Shown here: piece by piece, positions 35,834 through 47,411 of the stretch
Layout of the letters: the number at the start of each line of letters is the position of its first letter
Numbering within the stretch: the first letter of the stretch is position 1
Assembly: GCA_033065855.1 (NCBI GenBank)
Contig: JAVXUO010001269.1
Location: 124,001 to 188,000 of the forward strand
DNA from: Escallonia rubra
Lineage: Eukaryota; Streptophyta; Magnoliopsida; Escalloniales; Escalloniaceae
DNA length: 64,000 nucleotides
Direction of reading: 5' to 3'
The notes under the pieces: generated by a model
Database searches by the model: none
What the model was told of the DNA's origin: nothing
What the model saw: only the letters and a program-made list of their open reading frames with translations
Program-made: the position numbers and the translations under genes

Positions 35834-36759
35834 CAGGGGCAGAGCCACACCCCCCCTCAGATTTTGAAATATATATATATATATATATATATATAGTTTT
35901 TTTCCATAATTTTCACACTTTCTTCGGCTCTCTCTCTCTGATCTGACTCTCTCTTCTCACCGAGACCGAGACACCGACCGACTAAGCTTCTCACGGCGCG
36001 GCCTGCGCCTCACTCCTGCAGCCACGAACCCACGACGGCACCGCGACGGCACAGCGACAAACCCACGAGTCCACGACTGACGACACGATCTGGGCTATCT
36101 CGTTTTCTAGATCTACGCCGACGGCGAGTCAGCGACGACCCACTGACCCATGATCTACGCCGACGGTGACTTCGGTCTTCACTCCAACTCTCCAACAGTC
36201 CACCGGCGGCCAAGAACTCCGGCGAGCGGCGGGCGGCGAGTCGGTGACAAGTATGTTCCAACTTCCAAACTTTAATTTCACCTTTCATTGACTTGATCTA
36301 GTTGTCATCTCTATAAAATTTGTTTGTTATCTTTTTAGTATCATAGCTGAAATTAGGAATGGATTATGGATAATCTTGAGCATTGAATTGAATCAATTGA
36401 TTATGGATAATGTTGAGCATTGATTATGGTTAATGTTTAGCATTGAGATATTGAGATTGATGGAGGATGAGACCCAATTGGATTGAGATATCGAATGTGT
36501 GATTTAGTTGAATGGTGGGTTGAAATTAGGTTAACGCAATAATGAAACATGACTGAAAAAGTAAAAGAATTGTTGTACTGTAAAGAGTATTTTAGTAGCT
36601 CTCATCGAAATTAAATAAGTATTTTTGGATGCTTTTTCGTATTTTTTTGTGTATTGTCGAAAAATACACTTTTTTTGTTGCTATTTTACTAAGAAAAAAA
36701 ATTATTGATGTCGATATATATTTAGCACCCCCTGGGATGAAATCCTAGCTTCGCCCCTG
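35834..36759. mobile_element. non-autonomous hAT element with perfect 8-bp duplication
   Basis: ATAGAAAG flanks it exactly (35826-35833, 36760-36767). Ends CAGGGGCAGAGCC and, inverted, CAGGGGCGAAGCTAG are good hAT-type inverted repeats. It is 926 bp and includes an (AT)n run (35869-35895) and a GC-rich stretch of about 300 bp (35930-36250), possibly a 5' leader left from an autonomous parent or a captured host fragment. The frame at 36010-36288 is not a recognisable protein. Confidence 0.88.
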
Positions 36760-36767
36760 ATAGAAAG

Positions 36768-38495
36768 CACAAGATGTTTACCAGGACCAACTTGGATTCG
36801 AGTTCGTTAGATGCCGGAGCAGCAAAAACGTCGACAGAGTAATTCGCCGACTCCTTGCATACCAAGATATAGAACAAGCAAGTTAATTACAAGAATAAGT
36901 GTATGTTACCTCAAGCACTTAATCCAAAGAGCTCCAAAGCATCTATAGAACACTAAGTCGCGACAGATTGCTGAACCACCAAAGGCCAAGAGAATTGAAG
37001 GAGCCGTAGGCCATCATGAATATATATGCATTCAACCGCAGCATGCAGTGTGTCTAGGGTTAGTATTTACTGTGCTTAGAACTCAACAACCAAGCCCAAT
37101 AGAGTTTGGTCGCGAACATAACTCTCTAGCTACAATTTTTGTTATGTTAACGATTGTCATGACCATAGTTAGTGATATTTTTTGCAAAACTTTGAAGGCC
37201 CAAATTCCTTTATGGTTGCGACCCTAGTTTGACCCTTTAGCCACAATTTCTCATACAACAATGGCTACTAAAAATGGTCACCAACTAATTAAGAGCTCTG
37301 CTACTCTTGCCTCAACAGTCCACATATGTGCAAATCTCATCAACGGTCTGCATAATAAAAACTTAACCAATGTAAAAAAGAAAAACAATGTTGTTTATAA
37401 GGGGAAAATACTAGTACACTGGGAACAACTTATAGACCGATTTCGTTTCTGTTGCGGCTCTTACATATTTTGACACACCTATTTGCGGGGAAAATACTTT
37501 TTTGTGCAGATTTTTGTTTGGTTGAATGGTAAGGTGTATTATTGGGTGAGCTTTAGCGTTAACTGAAATTAAGCCCTGCCTGGGTGATCTTAAGGATGTA
37601 CTCCCACATTGGCCTAGTGCATCCAAAGCATAATTTTTCTCCCGGATGCGGCCCTAAGTGTTTGTATGCATGAAATCAAGGAACGGAGCAAACCTCCCTG
37701 ACCACCAAGCCTACTCCTTGGGATTGACTTTCAGTAAATTTAGAGAATTTCTAATTGCATTCTATTTTTTATACTATAAAATCTTTAGTCACACTTCTAC
37801 CCGGCCCAAGATGTACCCTTTTTTTTTTTTTTGTTAAGAGGAGAAATATTTCACATATAAAAGAGTGTTACAAGCCGTCCCGGTTAGATCAGCTATTTTA
37901 CAGACATAAAAAGATAACTTCAAATGTTACCATTAACTCTACTGAAAAATATAACTAACCTATAAATCTATAAACCAGATACAAATTACAATTAGACTAA
38001 AGCAGAGCATATCCTACACTTTAACCTAACTTTTCGTAACTTGCTAAGGCTTATAGATTACAATATTAACACTAAAAAACAGCAAACACTTAACATAGAA
38101 CACAAATTTATAAAGAGGAGGACAATCGGAACCACGCCAACAATGGTGTACCCTTAGATTTTTCATTTTTACCGTTACTATTTTAGCTTGAGAATAGATT
38201 GACAAAATAAAAAAGGAAGAAGAAAACTAACGAAGGCTAATCTCATTCTACTTTTTGCTACTACTAGAACTATAGTGACACTTTATCATACCCTTTGGTG
38301 ACAATGCAAATATTTTATCTTTAGTGACTAAAAGCAAAACAACGTCAGTTCCCAAACCAAAAAAAAAAAAAAAGACCTTTTTTAATTATTTTTTTCTCAA
38401 AATTTACGAGATTTATACGTAAGCCTGCAACCACACCATGCGCTAGCTCGTTCGGAATCTAGGGTTATACGTTTCTTTCAAACCCGGTAAAGACC
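36768..38495 (+). promoter_or_regulatory. upstream region of F-box copy A, duplicated upstream of copy B
   Basis: This DNA is paralogous to about 40690-42303, for example ACAGATTGCTGAA against ACAGATTGCCGAAG, CACCAACTAATTA against TGTCAACTAATTA, and AGATTTATAC…AAGCCTGCAAC just before the start. The shared TTTATAC at about 38409 and its equivalent at 42248 are likely TATA sites. No other gene is seen in it. Confidence 0.55.
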
Positions 38496-39588
38496 ATGGC
38501 GTTAACAAAGTGGACCTGGCTGTCGCAAAAGAGAAAGAGGGCTACGCTGATCCACAAAGAAAGAACAAGTCCATGGTTGGATGTACACGAAGACATCTTA
38601 AGAATTATCATGAGCAAGTTGTATATATTCATTGATCGTGTTCGCTTCCTTGCAGTTTGTAAGACTTGGCGTATCGAACACTCTTATATTAGGACCAGAC
38701 CTACTGAGAAACTGCCTTGGTTATCGTCTTTGAGGTCGTATCCACGTTGCAAGCGAGGCAAAGACATGCGACTTGCAGCAAAGCTCTTTGACCCCGTTTG
38801 CCGGGAAACTTACAGAGTTGAGGGTGACTTCAGCTTGCAGAGTACAGTTGTTTAGATACTTATGATGATGATGAAGAAGAAGAACTCGATGCTCCGATAG
38901 TTAACTTTGTGCTTAATGCTTCAAACCGTGGTTGGCTGCTTTTATTAAAGAGGAGGTATGGTGGTTTGTTGCTCTTCTTATATAGTCCGTTCACTAATGA
39001 CATTATCAAGTTGCCTAACCTGCATTTTGGTCCTTGAATCCAACTTCTCCCAAGTGCATCTTCTCGCATGTTCTCGTTCACAAGGAAAACTCTGTGTCAG
39101 CACATTGGACACATCGGATTGGTGATAAGAGTTCACTAACGACATTATCAAGTTGCCTAAGCTGCATTTTGGCCTTGAACAAGCTACCTTCTCCTTGAAT
39201 CTGATTTCTCCCAAGTGTATATTCTCGCATGTTCTAGTTCACGAGGAAAACTCTGTGTCAGCACATCGGATTGGTGACAAGAGATGGACTACGAAATTGA
39301 TTAATGGAGATTTCAAGAGACCAGTTAAGAGCGTGGTTTACAGTAAAAGTGAGGGTATTTTCTATTGTGTTTTTAACCTTTGGAATGCCGGGGGCTTTTG
39401 GGGTTTCCGATGGACAATGGAGTTTGCTTGTGAATTCAAAATAAGATATGGGCAGGGTCCGTGATTGCCTGATTGAATCCAATGGACAGCTCTTATTGGC
39501 ATGACAACATCACAACAACTATAAATGGAGTATATTTAGGTTTGATTAGTCTCTCAAGACTTGGATTTCTGAGAAAAACCCTTGGCAC
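38496..39588 (+). pseudogene. F-box/DUF295 copy A, frameshifted and 3'-truncated
   Basis: Start at 38496 (MALTKWTWLSQKRKR). The F-box (WLDVHEDILRIIMSKL, DRVRFLAVCKTW) is intact, then DPVCRETYRVEGD. A one-base loss relative to copy B (GCTTGCAGAG for GCTTGCCAGAG, about 38836) shifts the frame and ends it at 38855. DUF295 sequence continues in other frames. A segment of about 140 bp is tandemly repeated (GTTCACTAA at 38989 and 39131). Homology stops at about 39588, after AAAACCCTTGG, where a chromovirus 3' end is joined directly. It cannot encode a full product. Confidence 0.88.
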
Positions 39589-40142
39589 TTAATTACCTCG
39601 ACAAGGCATCCCACAAGATGACAAAGTGGGCAAATACGTGACGGACGCTAAAAGAGTACAACCTTGGGGATTTGATGATGATGAAGTTGTTATCGCAATA
39701 ATTCAAGACCCTAAAGAAGGTGTATAAAGGGCTTGTGCCAAGATATGAGGGGCCCTTTCCTGTTCCGGCAAAAGTTGGGAAGGTGTCTTACAGATTACAC
39801 TTGCAGCCAAGAGTGATGAGGATCCATCTGGTCTTCCATGTGAGTCTGTTAAAGCCTTATCATATAGACGTGGAAGATCCTAACCGTGGACAGAATCATA
39901 GGGCACCGACAGCCGTGGTCAAGTCCTATGACAAAGAAATCGAGTACGTGCTAAGCGATAAGATCAAACGGAGATGAGGAGTTCCACCAACGAAGCACTA
40001 CTTGGTGAACTGGAAAGGATTGCCAAAGCGGGAAGGGAATTGGGAGCCAGCTACAGACCTTTGGCAGTTTCAAGATATAGTGGTGGATCACTAATCCAGA
40101 TAAGGTTATGACGTGGGTGTCGCTAGATTAGGTGGGGGAGAG
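39589..40142 (+). pseudogene. chromovirus integrase C-terminus and chromodomain remnant
   Basis: The reading gives VYKGLVPRYEGPFPVPAKVG, HLVFHVSLLKPYH and RAPTAVVKSYDKE, then, after a stop at 39975-39977 (probably an Arg codon changed to TGA), a chromodomain KHYLVNWKGLPKREGNWEP. This order, followed by a polypurine tract AGGTGGGGGAGAG (40130-40142) and an LTR, is the 3' end of a plant Ty3/gypsy chromovirus. The chromodomain targets integration to marked chromatin in the intact family. Everything upstream of the integrase tail is missing. The tail abuts F-box copy A directly. Confidence 0.88.
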
Positions 40143-40685
40143 TTTCATGCACTGTCTCAGAATGAGGCCTATTTTAGAAGTTATGCCAAGAGAGGCCTAT
40201 TAGGCACTTACGAGGACATGAATTGGCCCTGACTGGATTGGGTCTCCAGAATGTTCCCAATTTCTCTACACTTGACTTCTTGTAAATAAGATGATATTCT
40301 AGAAAGCTAGAAGGGAATTCAAGAGAGTTGGAAGAAAACTCTAGAAAGGTAGGGAAACATGTTCATATATATCTTGATATTTCTAGAGATACTTCTAGAC
40401 ACTAAATATGTACCGTAAGATAGAATGAATCCCCACTATCCGTTGAGATGGTGTAGAAGTATAGATAGTCAAGGCCATCACTTGGCCAAGGCATAGAAAG
40501 CATTCTTGTATACAAGCATTCTCCAACTCTTAATATAGTCAAAAGCATTCTCCAACTCTTTTGTCTTTCTGTTATTGCTCTTATAGCTGCCCAGCTTGGG
40601 GCAAAGACTGACTTAGCATTCTAACGGGAGTTTGAACTGGCTAAGTGCCGCACATTTGGCTTAGGGAAGTCATAAGGCCGTGACA
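40143..40685 (+). repeat. 3' LTR of the truncated chromovirus
   Basis: It starts right after the polypurine tract (TTTCATGCACTG; the expected TG appears changed to TT) and ends GGCCGTGACA at 40685, giving about 543 bp. No second LTR is in the window. Confidence 0.65.
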
Positions 40686-42303
40686 TAGAACACTTAATCC
40701 AAACACACCATAGATTTGGTCTGGATGAACTCCTTTCTATGTTGTTATGTTGTTAAGAACAATGAATCATCTCTAATTAAAGGGAACACTAAGAACTCAT
40801 GCTCACTACAGATTGCCGAAGTACCGAAACCAAGACAACTAGTGGAGTCATAGGCCTCCATGAATCTAAATGCAATTAACGGTAGCATATAACGACTATT
40901 GTAGTAACAACATATATATCAACTATCGCCTACTAACCAATGATAGATAAGCCCTAGTTAGACTTAACAACTTACAAGTTACATCCAAAACAACTAAAAA
41001 TGTATGACTACCAGAGTAAGATAATAAAGTCTCGTCACGAACAAACACGTTGTAACCCTCTAACTACGATTTTCACATAATGATAAATTAATCAATGATT
41101 ATCATAATTATATTCAATGATATTTTAAAAAAAATTAAAAACCTTTGGTGACCAATATTATTTGAAGGCCCAAAGTCCTTTGGATGGATCTTGGTCGCGA
41201 CCGGGGTACCGTTGCGACTCTTTAACCACAATCTAATATAAGACGATAATTAACGGCTGTTAATTGAATATGGTTGTCAACTAATTACAACTCTGTTTCG
41301 CTTTCCTCCATAGTCCACATCTGCAAAAATATCATCATCGTATAGTAAAAAGTTTACCAATGAAAAAAAGGCATTTCAGTGTACAGGGGGGAATACTAGT
41401 TTGATGTGAACAAATTATAAACTGATGAATAATATATAAGAGGCCGTTTGGGATTGATTCTCAAAAGTAGATTTTGATTAAATCAGAATCATTTTTTTAA
41501 ATCAACTTTAATCCATTTTAAGCATATATAGTAGATTAAAAATTGTTGAAGGTGTTTGGATAAAAAGTGATTAAAGTTGGTTTAGTGTGGCAAAATTACT
41601 GTATAGTGTATTCAAATTAGAAGGAAGAATTTAATGTTTGTTATACGTGAAGATATTTTGGTAATTTTCTTGGTCAAACCTGATTCTCCAAAACTGATTA
41701 AAGCAGAATTCAAGAAAATGAGGATTATGGATTTAATCAGTTTGGAGCATATTGGAGCATATTTAATTAGTTTACTTTTTATTGTCAAACACTTCAAACC
41801 TAATTTAATCTGAATTCAATCAGGTTTGATCATTTCGGAATCAATGTCAAACACCCTCTAAGTCTAATAAGGCCTTATATATTTTGACAAACCTATATGC
41901 GGGGTCAACTCTTTCATTGGTGCAGATTTGTCGTTTTCTATAAATTTTCAGAGAATTGCTAAGTAAAGTATATTTTTGGTACTATAAAATCTTTAGCGAC
42001 ACTTTCTACCCAGCCCAAAATGTATCCCTAGATTTTGTGTTTTTTTTTTTTTGTATTTTTCAGCTTGAGAAGATTGACAAAATATGAAAGGCCTAAATCT
42101 ACTTTTTGTATTGTACGATCTATAGTGGCACTTTCTCGTACCCTTCCGTAACAAATTTTTGATCTTTAGTGACTAAAAGCAGAACGGTGTTATCAGTCCC
42201 CAGGAAACGGGAAAAAAAAAAGACGTTTTTCCCCCAATTTTTGGAGATTTATACATAAGCCTGCAACAAAACGACGCGCTATCCCGTTCGGAATCTAGGG
42301 TTT
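40686..42303 (+). promoter_or_regulatory. upstream region of F-box copy B
   Basis: Paralogous to the DNA upstream of copy A (see 36768-38495), with a Tourist-like MITE inserted only here (41441-41858). A TATA-like TTTATACAT lies at about 42248, followed by AAGCCTGCAAC and the conserved leader GTTCGGAATCTAGGGTT, 42289-42302. Confidence 0.5.
41441..41858. mobile_element. Tourist-like (PIF/Harbinger) MITE
   Basis: Ends GAGGCCGTTTGGGATTGATT and, inverted, GAGGGTGTTTGACATTGATT. A perfect TAA duplication flanks it (41438-41440, 41859-41861). It is 418 bp and non-coding. It is absent from the paralogous sequence upstream of copy A, so it inserted after the duplication or was lost there. Confidence 0.85.
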
Positions 42304-43489
42304 ATGTTGCTTTCAAAGCCGGTAAAGACTATGGTGATAATAAAGTCGACTTGGTTGTCGCAAGAGAGAAAGAAGGCTACGCTGAGCCACAGAGAAAGAA
42401 CAAGGCCATGGTCGGATCTACACGAAGACATCTTGAGAATTATCATGAACAAGCTGTATAAATTCATTGATCGTGTTCGCTTCCGTGCAGTTTGTAATAC
42501 TTTGCGTATCTAACACTCTTATATCGGGACCAGACCTGCAGAGAAACTGCCTTGGTTATCGTCTTTGAGGTCGTATCCACCATGCAAGCTGGGCGAAGGA
42601 CATGGGACTTGCAGCGAAGCTCTTTGACCCCGTTTGCCGGAAAACTTACAGAGTTGAGGGTGACTTCAGCTTGCCAGAGTGGAGCCGTTTAGATACTTAT
42701 GATGATGATGAAGAAGAAGAACTCGATGCTCCGATAGTTAACTTTGTGCTTAATGCTTCAAACCGTGGTTGGCTGCTTTTATCAAAGAGGAGGTATGGCG
42801 GTTCTTTGCTCTTCTTATATAGTCCGTTCACTAACAACATTATCAAGTTGCCTAGCCTGCGTTTTGGCCTCGAACAAGCTACCTTCTCCTCAAATCCGAC
42901 TTCTCCCAAGTGCATCTTCTTCGCGTGTTCTCGTTCACGAGGAAGACTCCGTGTCAGCACGTGCCGGATTGGTGATAAGAGATGGACTACGAAATTGATT
43001 AATAGAGATTTCAAGAGGCCAGTTAAGAGCGTGGTTTACAGTAGGAGTGAGGGTGTTTTCTATTGTGTTTTTAACTGTGGAATGCTTGGGGCTTTTCGGG
43101 TTTCAGATGGTCAATGGAGTTTGCTTGTGGATCCAAAGTGGGATGAGGCCAGTCTCCGTGATTACCTGATTGAATCTAATGGACAGCTCTTATTGGCACG
43201 ACAACATTACAACGACTATAAATGGAGTATATTTAGATTTGATTGGTCTCTTAAGGCTTGGATCCTAGAGAAAACCCTTGGAGAGCGAGCATTATTCATT
43301 GGTTGTACCTCTTTTTCAGTCCGAGCAAAGCAAGATACATTTTATCTAGCCGAGAGGATTTATTATTACCGCAATGGAAGGTGGGCTCAAGTTTATTCAA
43401 TTAAGGATGATATGACATACAAGACAAATGGTATATACGATGGGATAAAATTGGGATGGTTAAGAATATGGATTGAACCTCCATATTAA
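42304..43489 (+). pseudogene. F-box/DUF295 copy B, F-box and DUF295 parts separated by a stop and a frameshift
   Basis: The F-box frame 42304-42513 (WSDLHEDILRIIMNKL, DRVRFRAVC) ends at TAA (42511-42513), where copy A has Glu (GAA). A single-base length change near 42590-42600 then shifts the frame. From 42602 a 295-codon frame covers the rest: FDPVCRKTYRVEGD, a Asp/Glu run (DDDEEEELD), NRGWLLLSKR, LFLYSPFTNNIIKLP, WSLLVDPKWDEA, RFDWSLKAWILEKTLGERAL and the terminal WIEPPY. The intact DUF295 frame could still be expressed from its Met at 42602, without the SKP1-binding F-box. It is the closest paralog of copy A, created by a tandem duplication of about 3.8 kb. Confidence 0.85.
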
Positions 43490-44537
43490 GAGGCATATAT
43501 ACAGCTAAAAAAGGAGCGATGCATGAAGAGGGAGGACATGAGTGTGGGGGGGGTGCATAGTTGCACCTTTTATGCACACCACAACATGACATTGCTACTT
43601 GGGCTCTGAAAATTTTACATTTTGTGCCAAGTTGTGTGCCTCTCGGCACTAAACACACTACAATCCTTTCTTTCACAACATCTGAATATTTTCTTCTACC
43701 TCACCTCAAATTTTTCTTTAAATAGGTTTCTGTGTGGCGTGCAACGCAAAGATAGTAGCGCAATGCTGGCGTGGAGATACTCTAGTTGGGTAAATTCACG
43801 GAATTAAGTTTAATTACCCGGAACTCAGCCAGAGGAGCCAAAGCATTGTAAATATCGGGGATTACCTGTGATTAATCGACATCACATTGCCCCTAAAAAG
43901 TCTCACAGTGTTTACTAATCAATTAGCGGTCTCTCTATCTATAACCAAGTTAGTATTGTGCTCCTTTAACTTTAGATATTAGACAAAAGGTGTTGTCTAA
44001 AGAAGCTTTTCTTCGAACATGCAAGCCTCATGTTCCACCTTCCCATGCAGTTGTATCTCTAACAAGGATAGACATTGTATCATAAATTGTTACGAACAAT
44101 TAATTAAATTATAAGTATGAGGATTTGTCCACTCAATTATTGTGTGATTATATTTCTTTGCTCTTTGATTGTAATAGTCTTTCGCACATCCAGTTTTAAT
44201 GAATTAGATGGAGCATTTATCTTTCTCCATTTATGGATCATAGTATGAAGTATAAGAGCATTGAGATGTATGAATGTGTCGATAAGGTACACGAGAAATT
44301 TATATCGATTGCACCTCTTTTCTCAGAGAGATCATTTGTGGGTTTGCGTGTGTTAGTTCCAAATAATGGTTAGTCCATCTGGACACTAATATTCCAGGTT
44401 GTGAGACAACATATAGACATATCTGCAACCATATGGCCCTGGTACAGACAGGTTGGGAAGAGTAGATCGTAAATTTTTCATCTTGACAGGACAGACCTTC
44501 AGTTTGTAAGAAGTTACTCGTTCCAAAACCAAGTAAG
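43490..44537. other. spacer, no recognised gene
   Basis: AT-rich DNA with no domain-bearing frame. Short frames at 43401-43676 (-) and 43622-43807 (+) have no support. Confidence 0.5.
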
Positions 44538-44583
44538 CGATGACTTGAATCACTGAAGAAGCCTTAGGAGATCGAGCAATTTC
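44538..44583 (+). pseudogene. short DUF295 fragment
   Basis: In one frame ATGACTTGAATCACTGAAG… reads MT-stop-ITEEALGDRA. This lines up with MTWITEESLGDR in the split F-box gene (24356-25180), with the Trp codon now TGA. It is a relic of another, lost family member. Confidence 0.45.
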
Positions 44584-44654
44584 CCCTGGCTTAATATCGA
44601 GAATGGTTATACGAGATACATACTCTTTCATATCGAGAGACTATAGGCCAAGCA

Positions 44655-44804
44655 ATGAAGCTACAACTGTATTTAATAACACTAGGACTTCTCGTGTTGT
44701 CATGTGAAGGAGCGGCACGTACTCATCAGATTTCCAATGATCTTGTACCTGTTAAGGGCTTGGATACCATGGAAACAAAGGTACGTAAAGATGCCAACCA
44801 TTGA
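44655..44804 (+). CDS. possible small secreted peptide, 49 codons or first exon
   Basis: ATG at 44655 opens a frame with a textbook signal peptide: MKLQ, then a hydrophobic core LYLITLGLLVLS, then small residues before a likely cleavage near EGAA. About 20 polar residues follow (THQISNDLVPVKGLD…). The frame runs to a stop at 44802. ACAAAG|GTACGT at 44778-44786 also looks like a splice donor, so the ORF may be exon 1 of a spliced gene. Possible acceptors lie near 44857 and 44885, but none gives a convincing continuation. No peptide family was recognised. It is short enough to have arisen by chance. Confidence 0.3.
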   Translation: MKLQLYLITLGLLVLSCEGAARTHQISNDLVPVKGLDTMETKVRKDANH

Positions 44805-45456
44805 TCTGCTAGTGCTCTAGTCTTGTACGGTGAAAAGGAAATTATACTACCATGCAAGGACAAAAAGCACTTAAAAAAGTTTTAGGATATTAACTCCCCG
44901 AAATGTAGATGTTGATGAAAATCCAAAAGGCTATAAAGAGACACAGTTAAACTATATCTACGCTTCTATATACTTGTAAAAAGAGTAGCTCTTTGGGTGT
45001 AATACTACTTTTGGTGTTATAAAACTACTTATTTCCAAATGATCACATTTGACATTATAAGAATTTTTTTTAAATGAACATGAAGTAAAAACTTTAAATC
45101 GCAAAAAACTACATATTATTTCTTTTTTGCATGCGTTTCACGTGTGCCACGATAAAAAGTACTCATTATGTCCCAAATTATTTGATCGGGTTTGATTTGT
45201 ACGCTTATTTAGAATATGAATCATAAGTTACGAGTTTTTCATTCTACCGGAAAGAAAGTGGGCTAGAAACAGAAATTGGTTGGTGGAAATTATTTATGTA
45301 ATATCATAGTAATGGAGAGAAATACAATAGAAAAATGTAAAAAGGATAAACATGTAAAAATGCCCACATAATCTTTTTCAATTTGAAAAGTAATTGATAA
45401 TCCAATAAGAAATATGATTAGTTCTTTTGAACAGAGGGTTTGTAAAATAATAACAT

Positions 45457-45460
<4 letters not shown>

Positions 45461-45531
<71 letters not shown>

Positions 45532-45661
45532 GCTGAAGCTAAGAGAATGTTGTCCAGTTATCGCTTACTTACTTGGACACTCTTTTAATTCGACATATAA
45601 ATTTTTCTACTTTGAATTTTTAAAATATTTTTAATTTACTTACCTTTGTAATAATGATTTG

Positions 45662-45705
<44 letters not shown>

Positions 45706-46358
45706 AAATTTGATTTGAATTCCTTCATTTCATTTGAAATTCAACCAATTATATAGATTTTGCATTTTTCTCTCTTCTATGTCAACATGTCCCACTCAAA
45801 AATTTTATTTATATATTTACAATTCCATTAATTCCTAGATTTTGACAAAAGTAATTTTCTATATATTATTTTTAATCTAATCTTTTTTATTGTTTAGAGA
45901 AACATGTTATTCTCCATCAGTTTTTCTATTAAACTACCATAATCTCCTTCATTTTATTTCATTACAAGTTTTATATATAGTTTACCCTCCCATTTTTTTA
46001 ATCATTATTATATACTGATACTCTTTTCTTGGTGATCTTGAGTAATACAACCTCAAGACACGAGTTATTTTTATTACAACTATCACTGCAATTGCTATTA
46101 GTTAGGAGAAACTATTTTTATTATTTCATACACTATTTTTCATCTTCATTTGTCACTAAAAACAAACAATTATTGCTCAAGTTCATTTCTAACTAAAAAT
46201 TGGTAAGAGAAACTCCTTTAAAAAGGTAAAAAATAATTTGTAATTATCTTATTGTCACTACCAATTTTGTAATTGTTATTAGGCATATAAATACGAGATC
46301 CTTCAACAAGTATTTTGATAGTTGTTGTTCCCGTGTGCAACGCACGGGATCAAAACTA

Positions 46359-46359
<1 letters not shown>
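45461..46359 (+). mobile_element. non-autonomous Helitron-like element 1
   Basis: The 3' end has a hairpin CCCGTGTGCAACGCACGGG (46330-46348), followed 11 bp later by CTAG and then T. This is the Helitron 3' signature (hairpin, CTRR, insertion before T). The 5' end appears to be the long (TA)n run from 45461, so the exact TC start is not resolved. The interior is AT-rich, with TC and AC microsatellites near 45668-45705, and no RepHel gene. Confidence 0.6.
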
Positions 46360-46426
<67 letters not shown>

Positions 46427-46557
46427 GTCGAAACTGAGAAAATGTTGTCCACTCATCGCTTACTTGGACAGTCTCTTAATTCGCCATATGGACTTTCCTA
46501 TTTAAATTGTTAAAATATTTTAAATTTACTTACCTTTGTAATAATGATTTGGATTCA

Positions 46558-46594
<37 letters not shown>

Positions 46595-47218
46595 TTGGAT
46601 TCCTTCTTTCCATATAGATTATAACTTCTATGTCAATATGCCCACTAAAAAATTTTATTAATATATTTACAATTCCATTAATTCCTAGATCTTGACAAAA
46701 GCAATTCTCTATATATTTCTTTTTAATCTTAAATCTTTTTTATTGTTTAAGGAAACACAATATTCTCCATCAGTTTTTCTCATAAACTACCATAATCTCC
46801 TTCCTTTTGTTTAATTGCAAGTTTTATATATAGTTTATGCTCCCATTTTTTTCAATCATTTATTATGTGCTATTACTCTTTTTTTGGTGGTCTTTAAGTA
46901 ATACAACCTCAACACACGGGTAATTATTGTTAGTATTATCACTACAATTACTATTAGTTAGGAGAAACTATTTCTACAATTTCATACATTATTTTTTATC
47001 TTTATTTGTCACTAAAAACCAATAATTATTACTCAAGTTTATTTCTAACGATAAAAATTGGTAGGAGAACTCTTTTAAAAAATGTAAAAATAATTTTTTT
47101 ATTATTTTATTGTCATTACTAATTTTGTATCAATTGTTATTAAGTATACAAATACGAGATGTCTCGATAATTATTTTGATAGTTGTTCCCGTATGCAACG
47201 CACGGGATCAAAGCCATT
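46360..47218 (+). mobile_element. non-autonomous Helitron-like element 2, tandem copy
   Basis: Collinear with element 1 throughout: a (TA)n start (46360-46422), ATGAAAG then GAATGTTGTCC-like text, TTACCTTTGTAATAATGATTTGGATTC, and TTTTTGGTGATCTT against TTTTTGGTGGTCTT. The 3' hairpin is CCCGTATGCAACGCACGGG at 47188-47206. The final CTAG has decayed to a CCAT-like sequence. It lies head-to-tail with element 1 without a gap. Confidence 0.6.
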
Positions 47219-47411
47219 AAATACAGAATCAGAAGGAACAATTAGTTAAAAGAGAGTCCTATGACGGGTGTAAGCCTGTAAAATAAAATCATCCTTATTT
47301 TTCTTTAGCCGCCAAAACCGCCTTAGGTTGATCATTAGGGTTTCTTGACGCCATCGTTAGAGTCCATATATAGGGTTCTTAGATCCATCGGCAAAGAAAA
47401 GAACAACAAGG
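47219..47411 (+). promoter_or_regulatory. promoter of the intact F-box gene
   Basis: CATATATAGGG at about 47366-47375 is a good TATA site. It implies a short leader before the ATG at 47412. Helitron element 2 ends only about 195 bp upstream of the ATG, so the distal promoter is Helitron sequence. Confidence 0.45.

Noticed and set aside
44884..44980. Phytosulfokine-like ending (NYIYAS)
   Set aside because: The core pentapeptide YIYTQ is not present and the frame does not join to the signal-peptide ORF by any GT-AG pair I could find.
46244..46513. ORFs with a long Tyr-Ile run on both strands
   Set aside because: Translation of the (TA)n microsatellite at the Helitron start.
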